From: Butyricimonas muris
Lineage (GTDB): Bacteria; Bacteroidota; Bacteroidia; Bacteroidales; Marinifilaceae
NCBI RefSeq assembly: GCF_046365375.1
Contig: NZ_JBKEIT010000006.1
Location: 62,001 to 126,000, forward strand
Direction of reading: 5' to 3'
DNA: 64,000 bases
Shown here: piece by piece, positions 1 through 8,457 of the stretch
How positions within the stretch are numbered: position 1 is the first letter of the stretch
Layout: every line of letters starts with the position of its first letter
Notes under the pieces: model-generated
The model's input: the letters and a program-made list of their open reading frames with translations, nothing else
Told to the model about the DNA's origin: nothing
Database searches by the model: none
Position numbers and translations under genes: made by a program

Positions 1-462
1 TTTACAAATGATGGTGGCCATGAGGTTTCCCCCGAACGCGGGACGAGTCATTAACAGACCGCCGTCCTCGGCTATTTCCAATCCGGTACAGTCTGCCGTC
101 AATCCGGTTTCAACCCGTGCGGACAGGCGGGGACCCAAGTCACGACCGATCGTGGTGGCTCCGATTAACACGATGCTCGGCTTGTTCTCGATGATGATTT
201 GGTGGATTGCTTGGGCATAAGGTTCCGTCGTGTAGGTTTCGAGTTCCGGTGCGTCTACACGCAACACGGTGTCGGCACCGTAAGCAATACATTCTTGGGC
301 TTGCGTGGAAAGGTTATGACCTAATAGCATGGCATACACTTTCTCGTTCAAGGCATCAGCTAATTCTCTGGCTTTGCTCAACAATTCCAGAGCCACGTTT
401 TGGATAATGCCTTCTCTTTGCTCGATGAAGACATAAACGTTTTTATATTGTGCTTTATCCAT
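1..462 (-). CDS. etfA: Electron transfer flavoprotein alpha subunit (N-terminal part, cut by window edge)
   Basis: This is the first 154 codons of EtfA, read from an ATG at 462 down to the window edge, so the C-terminal FAD-binding half is missing. The translation starts MDKAQYKNVYVFIEQREG and goes on with the EtfA N-terminal domain (helix with LLSKARELADAL, then the IIENKPSIVLIGATTIGRDL stretch and RLSARVETGLTADC). EtfAB carries electrons between butyryl-CoA dehydrogenase and ferredoxin or NADH; in anaerobes it usually does so by flavin-based electron bifurcation. It is the last visible gene of the lysine operon, downstream of etfB. Whether the protein is intact beyond the window cannot be seen. 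Confidence 0.93.
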   Translation of the reverse strand, partial: MDKAQYKNVYVFIEQREGIIQNVALELLSKARELADALNEKVYAMLLGHNLSTQAQECIAYGADTVLRVDAPELETYTTEPYAQAIHQIIIENKPSIVLIGATTIGRDLGPRLSARVETGLTADCTGLEIAEDGGLLMTRPAFGGNLMATIICK

Positions 463-577
463 CTTTCAATTTTAGATTTTAGATCCTATTAATTTCTTGA
501 TTTATGATTTTAGATTCCGATCGCATAAATTCAACGTTTTGTTCAATCGTAAATCATAAATCATAAATCCGAAATTT
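463..577. repeat. AT-rich inverted-repeat gap (etfB/etfA)
   Basis: This 115-base gap has copies of the motifs TTTTAGATTTTAGA and GATTTATGATTTTAGATT in its left half and the reverse-complement type AATCGTAAATCATAAATC in its right half, so it can fold back on itself. The same motif family fills many other gaps of this operon. No coding potential is seen. Confidence 0.6.
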
Positions 578-1360
578 TTAAATAATAAATTTCTCTTTCA
601 ACTTGTTGATAATGATATCTGCGGCTTCCGCAGGTTCTACCTCGTAGATTTGTCCTGCTGCTTTCACTCCTTTCGTGAATGATTTGAATACACGGGTGGG
701 AGAGCCGTTCAGACCGATCTTTTTCTCGTCAACAGTGATGTTGTCGAAGCCCCAGACTTCTATTTCTTTGTCGTAAGCTTCCACGATTCCTCTCACGGAC
801 ATATAGCGGGGTTTTACGCCTGATGCCAAGGCGGTTAACACGCACGGGGTGTCAACTTCCACCATTTGGTAACCTTCTTCCGTTGACTTTTTCACGGTAA
901 GGGTTTTATTACCGTCGAAAGTCAGTTTTTCCACGTAGGTTACTTGCGGTAAATCGAGGTGCTCTGCGATTTGCGGTCCTACCTGTGCGGTATCCCCGTC
1001 GATTGCCTGACGTCCGGTGATCACCAGATCAAAATCCAAAGTTTTTAAAGCGGCGGCAATGGTATTGGAAGTTGCCAATGTATCGGCTCCACCGAATTTC
1101 CGGTCGCTTAACAAGATGGCACGGTCTACCCCCATGGCGTAAGCCTCTCTCAAGATAGCCTCTGCCTGTGGCGGTCCCATGGTAAGAACTGTCACGTGTG
1201 CATCGTATTGGTCTTTTAATTGAAGGGCAAATTCAAGTCCTCCTTTATCGTCAGGATTCATGATACTGGGTACCCCGTCTCTGATAAGGGTTCCTGTAAC
1301 GGGATCCAGTTTGATTTCCGTGGTATCCGGAACTTGTTTAATACAAACAACTATCTTCAT
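578..1360 (-). CDS. etfB: Electron transfer flavoprotein beta subunit
   Basis: A 260-residue EtfB of normal length. It starts MKIVVCIKQVPDTTEIKLDP, typical for the family, and holds the AMP/FAD-site segment around residues 118-135 (RQAIDGDTAQVGPQIAEHL) plus the later TALASGVKPRYMS motif. It partners EtfA and accepts electrons for, or passes them from, the butyryl-CoA dehydrogenase encoded 12 bases upstream. The order bcd-etfB-etfA is the standard clostridial and Bacteroidetes arrangement for crotonyl-CoA reduction, often coupled to ferredoxin reduction. Cytoplasmic. Whether this pair bifurcates cannot be told from sequence alone. Confidence 0.95.
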   Translation of the reverse strand: MKIVVCIKQVPDTTEIKLDPVTGTLIRDGVPSIMNPDDKGGLEFALQLKDQYDAHVTVLTMGPPQAEAILREAYAMGVDRAILLSDRKFGGADTLATSNTIAAALKTLDFDLVITGRQAIDGDTAQVGPQIAEHLDLPQVTYVEKLTFDGNKTLTVKKSTEEGYQMVEVDTPCVLTALASGVKPRYMSVRGIVEAYDKEIEVWGFDNITVDEKKIGLNGSPTRVFKSFTKGVKAAGQIYEVEPAEAADIIINKLKEKFII

Positions 1361-1372
1361 TTCAATCTTCTT

Positions 1373-2512
1373 TTACTTTAATAAATTTGCAGCGATCACC
1401 ATTCTTTGAACTTCTGATGTTCCCTCGTAGATTTCGGTGATCTTGGCATCTCTCATCATTCTTTCAACCGGGTATTCGCGGGTGTACCCGTATCCCCCGT
1501 GGAATTGTACCGCTTTGGTGGTAACTTCCATGGCTGTTTCGGCTGCAAATAATTTACACATGGCAGCATCCGTGGAATAAGCCTCTTTTTGGTCTTTTTT
1601 GTAAGCGGCTTGTCTTACCAGTAAACGGGATGCTTCAATTTTGGTCTGCAGGTCTGCCAGTTGGAATTGTGTATTCTGGAACTGACCGATGGCTTTTCCG
1701 AATTGTTTCCGTTCTTTCACGTATTTCACGGTTTCGTCCATAGCACCTTGCGCGATACCTAATGCCTGAGAAGCGATACCGATACGTCCGCCATCAAGTG
1801 TTTTCATGGCGATACCGAATCCTTTACCTTCTTGTCCTAACAGGTTTTCAGCCGGAACGATGCAGTTTTCCATGATCAATTCGCAGGTTGCAGAACCGCG
1901 GATACCCAATTTTTTCTCTTTTTTACCCACGGAGAATCCCGGGAAATCTTTTTCCACGATAAACGCGGAGATTCCTCTGGTACCCTTGGATTTGTCGGTC
2001 ATAGCCATGATGATGTACACGTGAGCGTAACCGGCGTTGGTAATGAATATCTTGGAGCCGTTAAGCACGTAATGATCTCCCTCTTTCACGGCAATGGTCT
2101 GTTGTGCGGATGCGTCCGTACCGGCGTTCGGTTCGGTTAACCCGAATGCTCCGATCCATTCCCCGGAAGTTAGTTTGGGAAGATATTTGGCTCTTTGCTC
2201 GTTGGTTCCGTGTTCCATAATCGGGGCGCAGCACAATGACGTGTGTGCGGACACGATTACTCCCGTGGTGGCGCATACGCGGGACAATTCCTCTACTGCC
2301 ATCGTGTAGAGTATGTTACTGCCTCCGGCTCCGCCGTATTCCACCGGGAATGGAATACCCATGATACCCAATTTCGCCATTTTTTCAACGGTTTCTATGG
2401 GGAATCTTTCTGATTCGTCCACTTCTGCCGCCAAGGGTTTTACCTCTTTTTCCGCGAACTCTCTTATCATTTGTAAGAAGAGTTGCTCTTTTTTTGATAG
2501 ACTGAAATCCAT
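1373..2512 (-). CDS. bcd: Butyryl-CoA dehydrogenase (acyl-CoA dehydrogenase family)
   Basis: A 379-residue short-chain acyl-CoA dehydrogenase. It shows the full fold: N-terminal helical domain, the middle beta domain with GLTEPNAGTDAS (about 126-137), and the C-terminal domain with QFHGGYGYTREYPVERMMRD and the catalytic-base motif IYEGTSE (Glu363 in the YEG triplet). Its role here is to reduce the crotonyl-CoA made by Kal to butyryl-CoA, with electrons passed via EtfAB. It lies between the thiolase and etfB with short gaps, so it is clearly part of the operon. The exact chain-length preference is inferred from the neighbours. Confidence 0.95.
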   Translation of the reverse strand: MDFSLSKKEQLFLQMIREFAEKEVKPLAAEVDESERFPIETVEKMAKLGIMGIPFPVEYGGAGGSNILYTMAVEELSRVCATTGVIVSAHTSLCCAPIMEHGTNEQRAKYLPKLTSGEWIGAFGLTEPNAGTDASAQQTIAVKEGDHYVLNGSKIFITNAGYAHVYIIMAMTDKSKGTRGISAFIVEKDFPGFSVGKKEKKLGIRGSATCELIMENCIVPAENLLGQEGKGFGIAMKTLDGGRIGIASQALGIAQGAMDETVKYVKERKQFGKAIGQFQNTQFQLADLQTKIEASRLLVRQAAYKKDQKEAYSTDAAMCKLFAAETAMEVTTKAVQFHGGYGYTREYPVERMMRDAKITEIYEGTSEVQRMVIAANLLK

Positions 2513-2559
2513 TATTATTAATGTTTTTTTAGTTGAACGAAGCTAGTTGTAATTCTAAA

Positions 2560-3762
2560 TCAGCATTTTTTTAGAATCAATGCCGTCCCCATGCCACCCC
2601 CTATACAGAGAGAGGCAAGCCCTACTTTAGCTTCACTGTTTAGCATTTCATATACAAGTGATACGATGATACGATTGCCGGATGCTCCGATGGGGTGCCC
2701 CAGAGCAATGGCACCACCGTTGACGTTTGTACGTTCGTTTATCCATTCTCTCGTTACGCCGTGTTGTGCCATCAACTCGTGAATTACTCCCAGTGATTGT
2801 GCCGCAAATGCCTCGTTTAGTTCAATCACGTCGATGTCGGATAATTTTATTCCGGCATTCTTCAACGCATTGGCGATTGCGGGCACGGGTCCCATGCCCA
2901 TGATAGCAGGAGCCACACCACCCTGTCCGACACCGATGATCTCGCATAGAGGAGTCAGGTTGTTTTGTTTAAGAGCCTCTTCCGAAGCGATCATCACGAA
3001 GGATGCACCGTCGTTGATTCCGGACGCGTTACCGGCTGTGACGGAGCCCTCTTTTTTGAAAGCGGGACGTAAAGTCGATAATTTTTCCAGAGATGTCTTT
3101 CTGTTGGGAAATTCGTCCGTGTCGAATTGTAAAGTCTCTTTTTTGACTTTATACTCGATAGGCACAATTTCAGCTTTGAAGTTACCGTTATCGATAGCAG
3201 CTATAGCACGCTTCTGCGATTCCATGGCAAATTCATCCTGTTCTTCGCGGCTGATAGAATATTTTTCCGCTATATTCTCTGCCGTTATTCCCATGTGGTA
3301 TCCTTCGAAAGCATCCGTGAGGCCATCGAATACCATGTGGTCGATAACGGTTACATCTCCCATGCGATGTCCGTCACGGACATGCCCGGGGAGAATATAT
3401 CCCGCTTTGGACATGGATTCGGTACCTCCCGCGATGATCAGATTCGCCAATCCCGCTTTGATAGCGCTTACACCGTTTAACACGGCTTTCATTCCGCTAC
3501 CGCATATCATGTTGATACCATAGGCCGGTACTTCCTGAGGGATTCCCCCTTTGATAGATGCCTGACGGGCTACACCTTGCCCCTGTCCGGCGGATAGTAC
3601 GTTACCCACGATTACTTCATCGATATTTGCAGGGTTTACTCCGGTTTCCGCGATTATATTTTTGATTACCGCTGCACCGAGGTCTGCTGCTGATAATGAA
3701 AGAGTACTTCCTAAAAATTTGCCGATCGCTGTTCTTTTTGCTGCTACGATATATGTCTTCAT
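2560..3762 (-). CDS. thlA: Acetyl-CoA C-acetyltransferase (thiolase)
   Basis: A 400-residue biosynthetic/degradative thiolase. The nucleophilic Cys87 lies in NMICGSGMKAV, and the C-terminal ALGHPIGASGNR and LCIGGGMG motifs supply the catalytic His and second Cys. In lysine fermentation it splits acetoacetyl-CoA, formed by the AtoAD CoA-transferase, into two acetyl-CoA, one of which re-enters the Kce reaction. The ATG overlaps the atoA stop codon (TAATG at 3760-3764), which indicates translational coupling with the CoA-transferase subunit. No separate hbd or crt gene is visible, as expected, because this pathway reaches crotonyl-CoA by deamination. Confidence 0.95.
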   Translation of the reverse strand: MKTYIVAAKRTAIGKFLGSTLSLSAADLGAAVIKNIIAETGVNPANIDEVIVGNVLSAGQGQGVARQASIKGGIPQEVPAYGINMICGSGMKAVLNGVSAIKAGLANLIIAGGTESMSKAGYILPGHVRDGHRMGDVTVIDHMVFDGLTDAFEGYHMGITAENIAEKYSISREEQDEFAMESQKRAIAAIDNGNFKAEIVPIEYKVKKETLQFDTDEFPNRKTSLEKLSTLRPAFKKEGSVTAGNASGINDGASFVMIASEEALKQNNLTPLCEIIGVGQGGVAPAIMGMGPVPAIANALKNAGIKLSDIDVIELNEAFAAQSLGVIHELMAQHGVTREWINERTNVNGGAIALGHPIGASGNRIIVSLVYEMLNSEAKVGLASLCIGGGMGTALILKKC

Positions 3763-4421
3763 TATTGAGGCATGGGTTTTAAGTTTTTAGAAACGATTAA
3801 TTCACAGCCTGTTGCTGCTTTGATGTCATCTAATGTAAATTCACTGTTCAATTCTACCAGTTCGATTCCTGCCGGGGTTACGTTCATCACGCCCATCTCG
3901 GTGATGATCATGTCAACTTCGCCCGCGGCGGTCAACGGTAGGGTACATTCTTTTAGTATTTTGTGATTTCCTTTTGCCGTGTGTTCCATGGCAAGGATTA
4001 CTTTTTTAGCGCCTACCAGAAGGTCCATGGCTCCACCCATACCCGGTGCTTTTTTGCCGGGGATAATCCAGTTTGCCAAGTTTCCTTTCTCGTCTACCTG
4101 TAAAGCACCAAGGATAGTTACATCCACGTGTCCGCCCCGGATGATGCCGAAAGAAGTGGCGCTGTCAAAGCTACAAGCTCCGTCTACAGCCGTGATGTAT
4201 CCACCACCGGCATCCGTCAATTCCGGATTTTCTTTTCCTGCTTCCGGTTTCGGTCCCATGCCTAACAATCCGTTTTCGGATTGCAGCACCACGTGTACGT
4301 CACTTTGCAAGTAATTAGGAACCATTGTCGGTAATCCGATACCCAAGTTTACCACGTCGCCGTTTTTTAATTCGAGAGCTACCCGTTTGGCGATAACTTC
4401 TCTTACTTGATCTTTATCCAT
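3762..4421 (-). CDS. atoA: Butyryl-CoA:acetoacetate CoA-transferase, beta subunit
   Basis: A 219-residue family I CoA-transferase beta subunit. The catalytic Glu49 lies in QSENGLLGMG, the glutamate that forms the acyl-glutamyl-CoA thioester. The conserved GGAMDLLVGAKKVILAMEH segment follows around residues 128-146. With AtoD it moves CoA from butyryl-CoA to acetoacetate, releasing butyrate. Its alpha partner is not adjacent: atoD is the first gene of the operon, about 10 kb upstream, so the two halves of one enzyme bracket the pathway genes. It overlaps the thiolase start by one base. Confidence 0.93.
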   Translation of the reverse strand: MDKDQVREVIAKRVALELKNGDVVNLGIGLPTMVPNYLQSDVHVVLQSENGLLGMGPKPEAGKENPELTDAGGGYITAVDGACSFDSATSFGIIRGGHVDVTILGALQVDEKGNLANWIIPGKKAPGMGGAMDLLVGAKKVILAMEHTAKGNHKILKECTLPLTAAGEVDMIITEMGVMNVTPAGIELVELNSEFTLDDIKAATGCELIVSKNLKPMPQ

Positions 4422-4429
4422 AACCGTTT

Positions 4430-4503
4430 TAATTTTTGATTTCAGATTTCGGATTTTAGATTAATGGTAATCATAAATCGTAAATCTCAAATCGTAAATG
4501 TAA
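4430..4503. repeat. AT-rich inverted-repeat gap (kamE/atoA)
   Basis: The gap holds TTTTTGATTTCAGATTTCGG and TTTTAGATT motifs, then AATCATAAATCGTAAATCTC and AATCGTAAATG. These are the two mirror halves of the motif family found across this operon. Confidence 0.55.
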
Positions 4504-5292
4504 TTATTTATTTTTTCTTCTAACAAATTCCTGTGCGATAAATGAAGCCACGTCATCGGCATAAGTATTCATACCGAATCCGGCATCATAACCCAGTTCT
4601 TTCGCTAATTCGTGGGAGATACGGGGTCCCCCGCAAGCCAAGATTACCTTGTCCCGCAAGCCTTCCGCTTCGAGCATTTCCACGAGTTCAATCAAGTTTT
4701 GGATGTGAACGTCTTTTTGCGTAACGGTTTGTGAAACCAGAAGAGCGTCCGCTTTCAACTCGATAGCCTTGGCGATAAACTCTTCGTTGGGTACTTGACT
4801 TCCCAAGTTGTGAGCCTCTACCATCTCGTACCGTTCCAAGCCGTAGTGTCCGGCGAAGCCTTTCATGTTCATGATGGCGTCGATTCCCACGGTATGGGCG
4901 TCGGTTCCGGTACTGGCACCCACGACAATCAACGGGCGTCCGATGTTTTCACGGATAAATTCGTCCGTTTCGTGCATATCCCATTTCGTCCCTTCCACTT
5001 TAGGCACATGAATATTCGTGAAGTCCACAGTGTGCGTGCAACTTCCGTAGCAGTTGAAGAAGGTGTATCCTTCGGTCAATTCCTTGTGGAATACGACTTG
5101 CGGGTTCTCGAATCCCATTTTCTTCAATAATTGTTTAGCGGCTTCGATAGCCTCATCCCCGGCAGGTACGGGTAACGTGAAACTCAATTGAGTTTTCCCG
5201 TCGTTCATCGTGTCACCGTAGGGTTTTATTTTTTTCAGATCCAGTGTCTGGTCAAAATCATTTTTATCGGTAGAATATAATCCTCCACTCAT
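4504..5292 (-). CDS. kamE: D-lysine/L-beta-lysine 5,6-aminomutase beta subunit
   Basis: A 262-residue KamE. The base-off cobalamin motif DxHxxG is present as D131-A-H133-T-V-G, and 11 residues on is Lys144 in NMKG. In the Clostridium sticklandii enzyme His133 ligates cobalt and Lys144 holds PLP, and the numbering here matches exactly. The C-terminal B12-binding Rossmann domain follows (ADALLVSQTVTQKDVH, ILACGGPRISHELAKELGYDAGFG). With KamD it moves the terminal amino group of beta-lysine from C6 to C5, giving 3,5-diaminohexanoate, using adenosylcobalamin and PLP. No cobalamin riboswitch was seen in the leader of the operon. Confidence 0.97.
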   Translation of the reverse strand: MSGGLYSTDKNDFDQTLDLKKIKPYGDTMNDGKTQLSFTLPVPAGDEAIEAAKQLLKKMGFENPQVVFHKELTEGYTFFNCYGSCTHTVDFTNIHVPKVEGTKWDMHETDEFIRENIGRPLIVVGASTGTDAHTVGIDAIMNMKGFAGHYGLERYEMVEAHNLGSQVPNEEFIAKAIELKADALLVSQTVTQKDVHIQNLIELVEMLEAEGLRDKVILACGGPRISHELAKELGYDAGFGMNTYADDVASFIAQEFVRRKNK

Positions 5293-5435
5293 AATTAATT
5301 GAAAATTGAAAATGCAAAATTGAAAGTTATCAATTGCATAATTGGTTAAATTTTATTTTATTCACTCTTTTGAAAACTTGAAATTAAAAATGATAGTCAT
5401 AGGACATCTCATTTTCAATTTTCAATTCTCAATTT
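5293..5435. repeat. Gap with perfect 18-bp inverted repeat (kamD/kamE)
   Basis: AATTGAAAATTGAAAATG at 5297-5314 is matched by its exact reverse complement at 5410-5427, with a further TTTTCAATT copy just before the kamD stop codon. The arms lie almost flush with the ends of the two genes and enclose about 95 bases without coding potential. Confidence 0.8.
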
Positions 5436-6992
5436 TCAATTGCTTTTCAGCATTAGCTCAATAAACGGGTTATAGTAATTGGCACCCTTGGCGGCAACTC
5501 CGTCAAGTCCTTTACCACCATTCTTCGGGCGTTTCACGTCACCGAAGATACCTTTTTCCAGCGCGGTGAAAAGTCCTTCACGCTCGATGTTTTCGAGTAG
5601 AGCGATCGCGTTGTCCAATACTTCTTTGGCACGACTCTGGATGATACCGTCCTTTTTAAATTCTACCTCGTCGCCGATGTTTTTCATGTTACTGAAAATG
5701 TATTTGGCATTCTCGATAGAGAGGTAACGGTCGGACATGAAAGGCGTGTGGATTGCTTCTGTCGGCATTCCCAACAATTGGATACCTTGTGAAGTCCATA
5801 TTCCGATCATGTTGAAGAGTGCATCCTGTATGTGTCCGCGGAAGATATTTCCCGTCATGAACTTGGTTGGAGGCATATATTTTAACGTGGCTTTCGGGAA
5901 AATTTCACGAGTCATTTGTGCTTGGGAAAGCTCCAGCAGGAATCCGTTTTCCAGTGACGGGTCCATCTCAAAAGCGTGTCCCAATCCCATTTGTTCTTCT
6001 TTCAGTCCCGCGAGTAAAGCCAATTGTTCGTTGATAAGGTCAGAAGCCAGCACGGTATGCGCTTGCTCCACGGCATCGGCGGTAGTCAGATAGTTGTCCT
6101 CACCCGTGTTGATGATCACTCCGGCAAACCCGTTGATTACACGTGACATGAACTGGTCAACCAGCGTGCGTTGCATGTTGATGTCGCGGAAAAGAATCCC
6201 GTAAAGAGCATCATTCAACATCACGTCCAAGCCTTCCAAGGCTCCCATGGCGGCAATTTCCGGCATACATAACCCGGAACAGTAGTTGCACAAGCGGATG
6301 TAGCGTCCGACTTCTTCGCCCACTTCGTCCAGTGCTTTACGCATGATGCGGAAGTTTTCCTGTGTCGCGAAAGTTCCCCCGAATCCTTCTGTTGTTGCTC
6401 CATAAGGCACGTAATCCAACAAACTCTGCCCTGTTGTACGGATTACGGCGATAACGTCAGCACCCTGCCGTGCGGCTGCTTGAGCTTGTACCACGTCTTC
6501 GTAGATATTTCCGGTAGCGACGATCACGTACAGGTAAGGTTTCGGGCCTTCGCCTATCGTTTTCAGGTAATGTTCTTTTTTCGCCCGCCGGTCACTGATA
6601 CGCTTGATACTTGCATCCACGTATGGTTTCAAGGCCGCTTTGATTTTCTCCATCGAGTGAACGGGTAACGTGGTCATATCCAGCTGTCCCTCCGCGACTT
6701 TCTCTGCTATTTGTTGCGGGTTCATTCCGGTTTCCACGATGGTGTTCCCGAGGAAAAAGAGAATACCTTGTCCCAATACTCCTTTGTCTTTGATCTCGTC
6801 TACCAACACGTTGGGGAGCGGTACCGTGTTGGCATCCACGCCATCGATGCCGAGTAAACGGCATAAAGTACGCTCAACGGCAACGGTCGAGTACTGAACC
6901 ACGAATTTCTGTACGTCGTCGGCTATCTTTCGTGACACTTCTTTTGCGTGTGCCACTTTGTTGAAATCTAACCCTAATTTACTGTTCTGCAT
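5436..6992 (-). CDS. kamD: Lysine 5,6-aminomutase alpha subunit
   Basis: A 518-residue KamD, the full length for the family. It is the TIM-barrel subunit that carries most of the PLP and substrate contacts. Recognisable segments include YLYVIVATGNIYEDVVQAQA (about residues 152-171), VIRTTGQSLLDYVPYGATTEG (positions about 182-202) and the late MTGNIFRGHIQDALFNMIG region. It forms an alpha2beta2 enzyme with KamE, encoded just downstream. The MutS-like gene kamC ends 12 bases upstream of it. Cytoplasmic and oxygen-sensitive through its radical chemistry, as known for the family. Confidence 0.96.
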   Translation of the reverse strand: MQNSKLGLDFNKVAHAKEVSRKIADDVQKFVVQYSTVAVERTLCRLLGIDGVDANTVPLPNVLVDEIKDKGVLGQGILFFLGNTIVETGMNPQQIAEKVAEGQLDMTTLPVHSMEKIKAALKPYVDASIKRISDRRAKKEHYLKTIGEGPKPYLYVIVATGNIYEDVVQAQAAARQGADVIAVIRTTGQSLLDYVPYGATTEGFGGTFATQENFRIMRKALDEVGEEVGRYIRLCNYCSGLCMPEIAAMGALEGLDVMLNDALYGILFRDINMQRTLVDQFMSRVINGFAGVIINTGEDNYLTTADAVEQAHTVLASDLINEQLALLAGLKEEQMGLGHAFEMDPSLENGFLLELSQAQMTREIFPKATLKYMPPTKFMTGNIFRGHIQDALFNMIGIWTSQGIQLLGMPTEAIHTPFMSDRYLSIENAKYIFSNMKNIGDEVEFKKDGIIQSRAKEVLDNAIALLENIEREGLFTALEKGIFGDVKRPKNGGKGLDGVAAKGANYYNPFIELMLKSN

Positions 6993-7004
6993 ATTTTTGT
7001 TCTG

Positions 7005-8405
7005 TTATAAATTCTGTTCCAAATAGTTCTCCGCTTTGTCCAACAATTCCTCGTCTACACCCAGAATACGGGCAATTCTCATCGCTTCATGCGGCACGGA
7101 GTCTTGAGTCTCCTCGATTAGCGAATAATCGATAAACTCGTTTATGTTATTGATGGTCAACCGACCGTCTGTTTTGTCTTTAATAAATCCTTTTACCCGC
7201 ATCTTTTTGCATCCGGCTTTGATGCCGCTGTAATGTGAGGTAATGAGGGAACGGACACCTTTACCCGTGAGAAAGTCGAGCACCGCGTTGACGATGGCCT
7301 TTCCTTCCGTGGGATTGGTTGTTCTTGCCAGTTCATCAATCAAGATAAGAGCGTTTTTCCCTGCTTTTACATCTTGAATGATGGTATTGAGCCTTAGCAT
7401 CTCCGAGGCAAATGAAGAGAGGCCGCTAAGTTCCGATTGCTCGTCACCGATGCACAAAAGAACTTCGTCTACCAAAGCGATTTCAGCGTGTTCTGCCGGA
7501 ACGTAGAAACCGAATTGGAATAAGGTTTGTGCCAGAGCCACGGTTTTGAGGATGACACTTTTACCTGCCATGTTTGCCCCGGTAATCAAGCATGCCCCGG
7601 GGGCGATGTCAATGTCGATAGCTTGAAATTTCTTACCTTCCGTCTTCAGGACTTCTTTTACCTGCGGGTTGAAGATGTTTTTGTAACGGGTGACTGTTTC
7701 CGAAATCTCCGGTTTACACAATTGCATCTCGATGGCCTGCTTTGCTTTGGCGAGCAAGATGTCAAGCGTGGCAATATTGGCGAGCGCTTCGTTGATTTCA
7801 AGTTTATACGGGTGTATTCGTGCGGACAATTTTTCCCGGATGCGGTCTTCCAGCACGGTATGCTCGAATTGTAACTGCTCCAGCACCTTGCTGTCGGTTC
7901 GCTCGTTCATTTTTAGCGTTTTTATTTTTACCCGCAAGGCTGCCAGTTCTTCGGAATAAGCATCATAAACGTAAAAATGAGGTATACGCATTCTTTCCGG
8001 GTCCAGCGTGTTGACTACCGGTTCCAAGTCCGGAAGTGATACCACGTCGATACGGGCGGCAATGAGCAGTTGCCGGATATCCATAACGAGTAAAGAGAAT
8101 GCCTTTAATTCAAACAGTTCAATGTCGTCCAATGCTTGTGCTTCTGTTATCCGGTTTGCTGTACCCCGGATATCTTTCACTTGCATGAGCTTTACATTGA
8201 TCTTGGTAATGGTGTCCGTCAACAAGGAATCACGCGAGATGTTGATTGTCGCTTCCGTTTTATCCAATTCGGCGATAATCTCTTCCCTCGTGTGTAAGTA
8301 CGGTAGTGTGTTCAATACACGTTTTGCCAGACCGGATTGAATTTCCAGTTTGTCGATCATGTATCTGAACCCGTTTACTTCTTCTATTGCGCCGCGTAAA
8401 AACAC
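7005..8405 (-). CDS. kamC: MutS-like ATPase of the lysine operon (KamC-type)
   Basis: A 466-residue protein with a MutS clamp/lever-like helical N-terminal half and a C-terminal MutS ATPase domain: Walker A TGANMAGKSV (MutS has TGPNMAGKST) and Walker B ALILIDELARTTNPTEG. It lacks the mismatch-recognition and connector domains of true MutS. Proteins like this sit between kamA and kamD in lysine-fermentation clusters, and I recall the names KamB/KamC, with a proposed role in reactivating the B12/PLP aminomutase. That role is not shown by sequence. The longest frame starts at a GTG; an ATG 45 bases in (8360) is an alternative start. Confidence 0.8.
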   Translation of the reverse strand: MFLRGAIEEVNGFRYMIDKLEIQSGLAKRVLNTLPYLHTREEIIAELDKTEATINISRDSLLTDTITKINVKLMQVKDIRGTANRITEAQALDDIELFELKAFSLLVMDIRQLLIAARIDVVSLPDLEPVVNTLDPERMRIPHFYVYDAYSEELAALRVKIKTLKMNERTDSKVLEQLQFEHTVLEDRIREKLSARIHPYKLEINEALANIATLDILLAKAKQAIEMQLCKPEISETVTRYKNIFNPQVKEVLKTEGKKFQAIDIDIAPGACLITGANMAGKSVILKTVALAQTLFQFGFYVPAEHAEIALVDEVLLCIGDEQSELSGLSSFASEMLRLNTIIQDVKAGKNALILIDELARTTNPTEGKAIVNAVLDFLTGKGVRSLITSHYSGIKAGCKKMRVKGFIKDKTDGRLTINNINEFIDYSLIEETQDSVPHEAMRIARILGVDEELLDKAENYLEQNL

Positions 8406-8457
8406 CTTAATTCAATTTTAGATTTAATGATTTTAGATTTTAGATTGAGAATTATTT
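8406..8457. repeat. AT-rich motif gap (kamB/kamC)
   Basis: A short gap with TTTTAGATTTAATGATTTTA and TTTTAGATTGAGAATT, followed by TTTTCAATTTTCAAT at the kamB end. It belongs to the motif family seen in the other gaps. Confidence 0.5.

Noticed and set aside
2834..3523. A 229-codon open frame antisense to the thiolase gene
   Set aside because: It lies wholly within a well-identified gene and has no domain; it is a by-product of codon bias.
7005..8405. The MutS-like gene as a DNA mismatch repair MutS or MutS2
   Set aside because: It lacks the mismatch-binding N-terminal domains and the Smr domain, and it sits inside the aminomutase genes.
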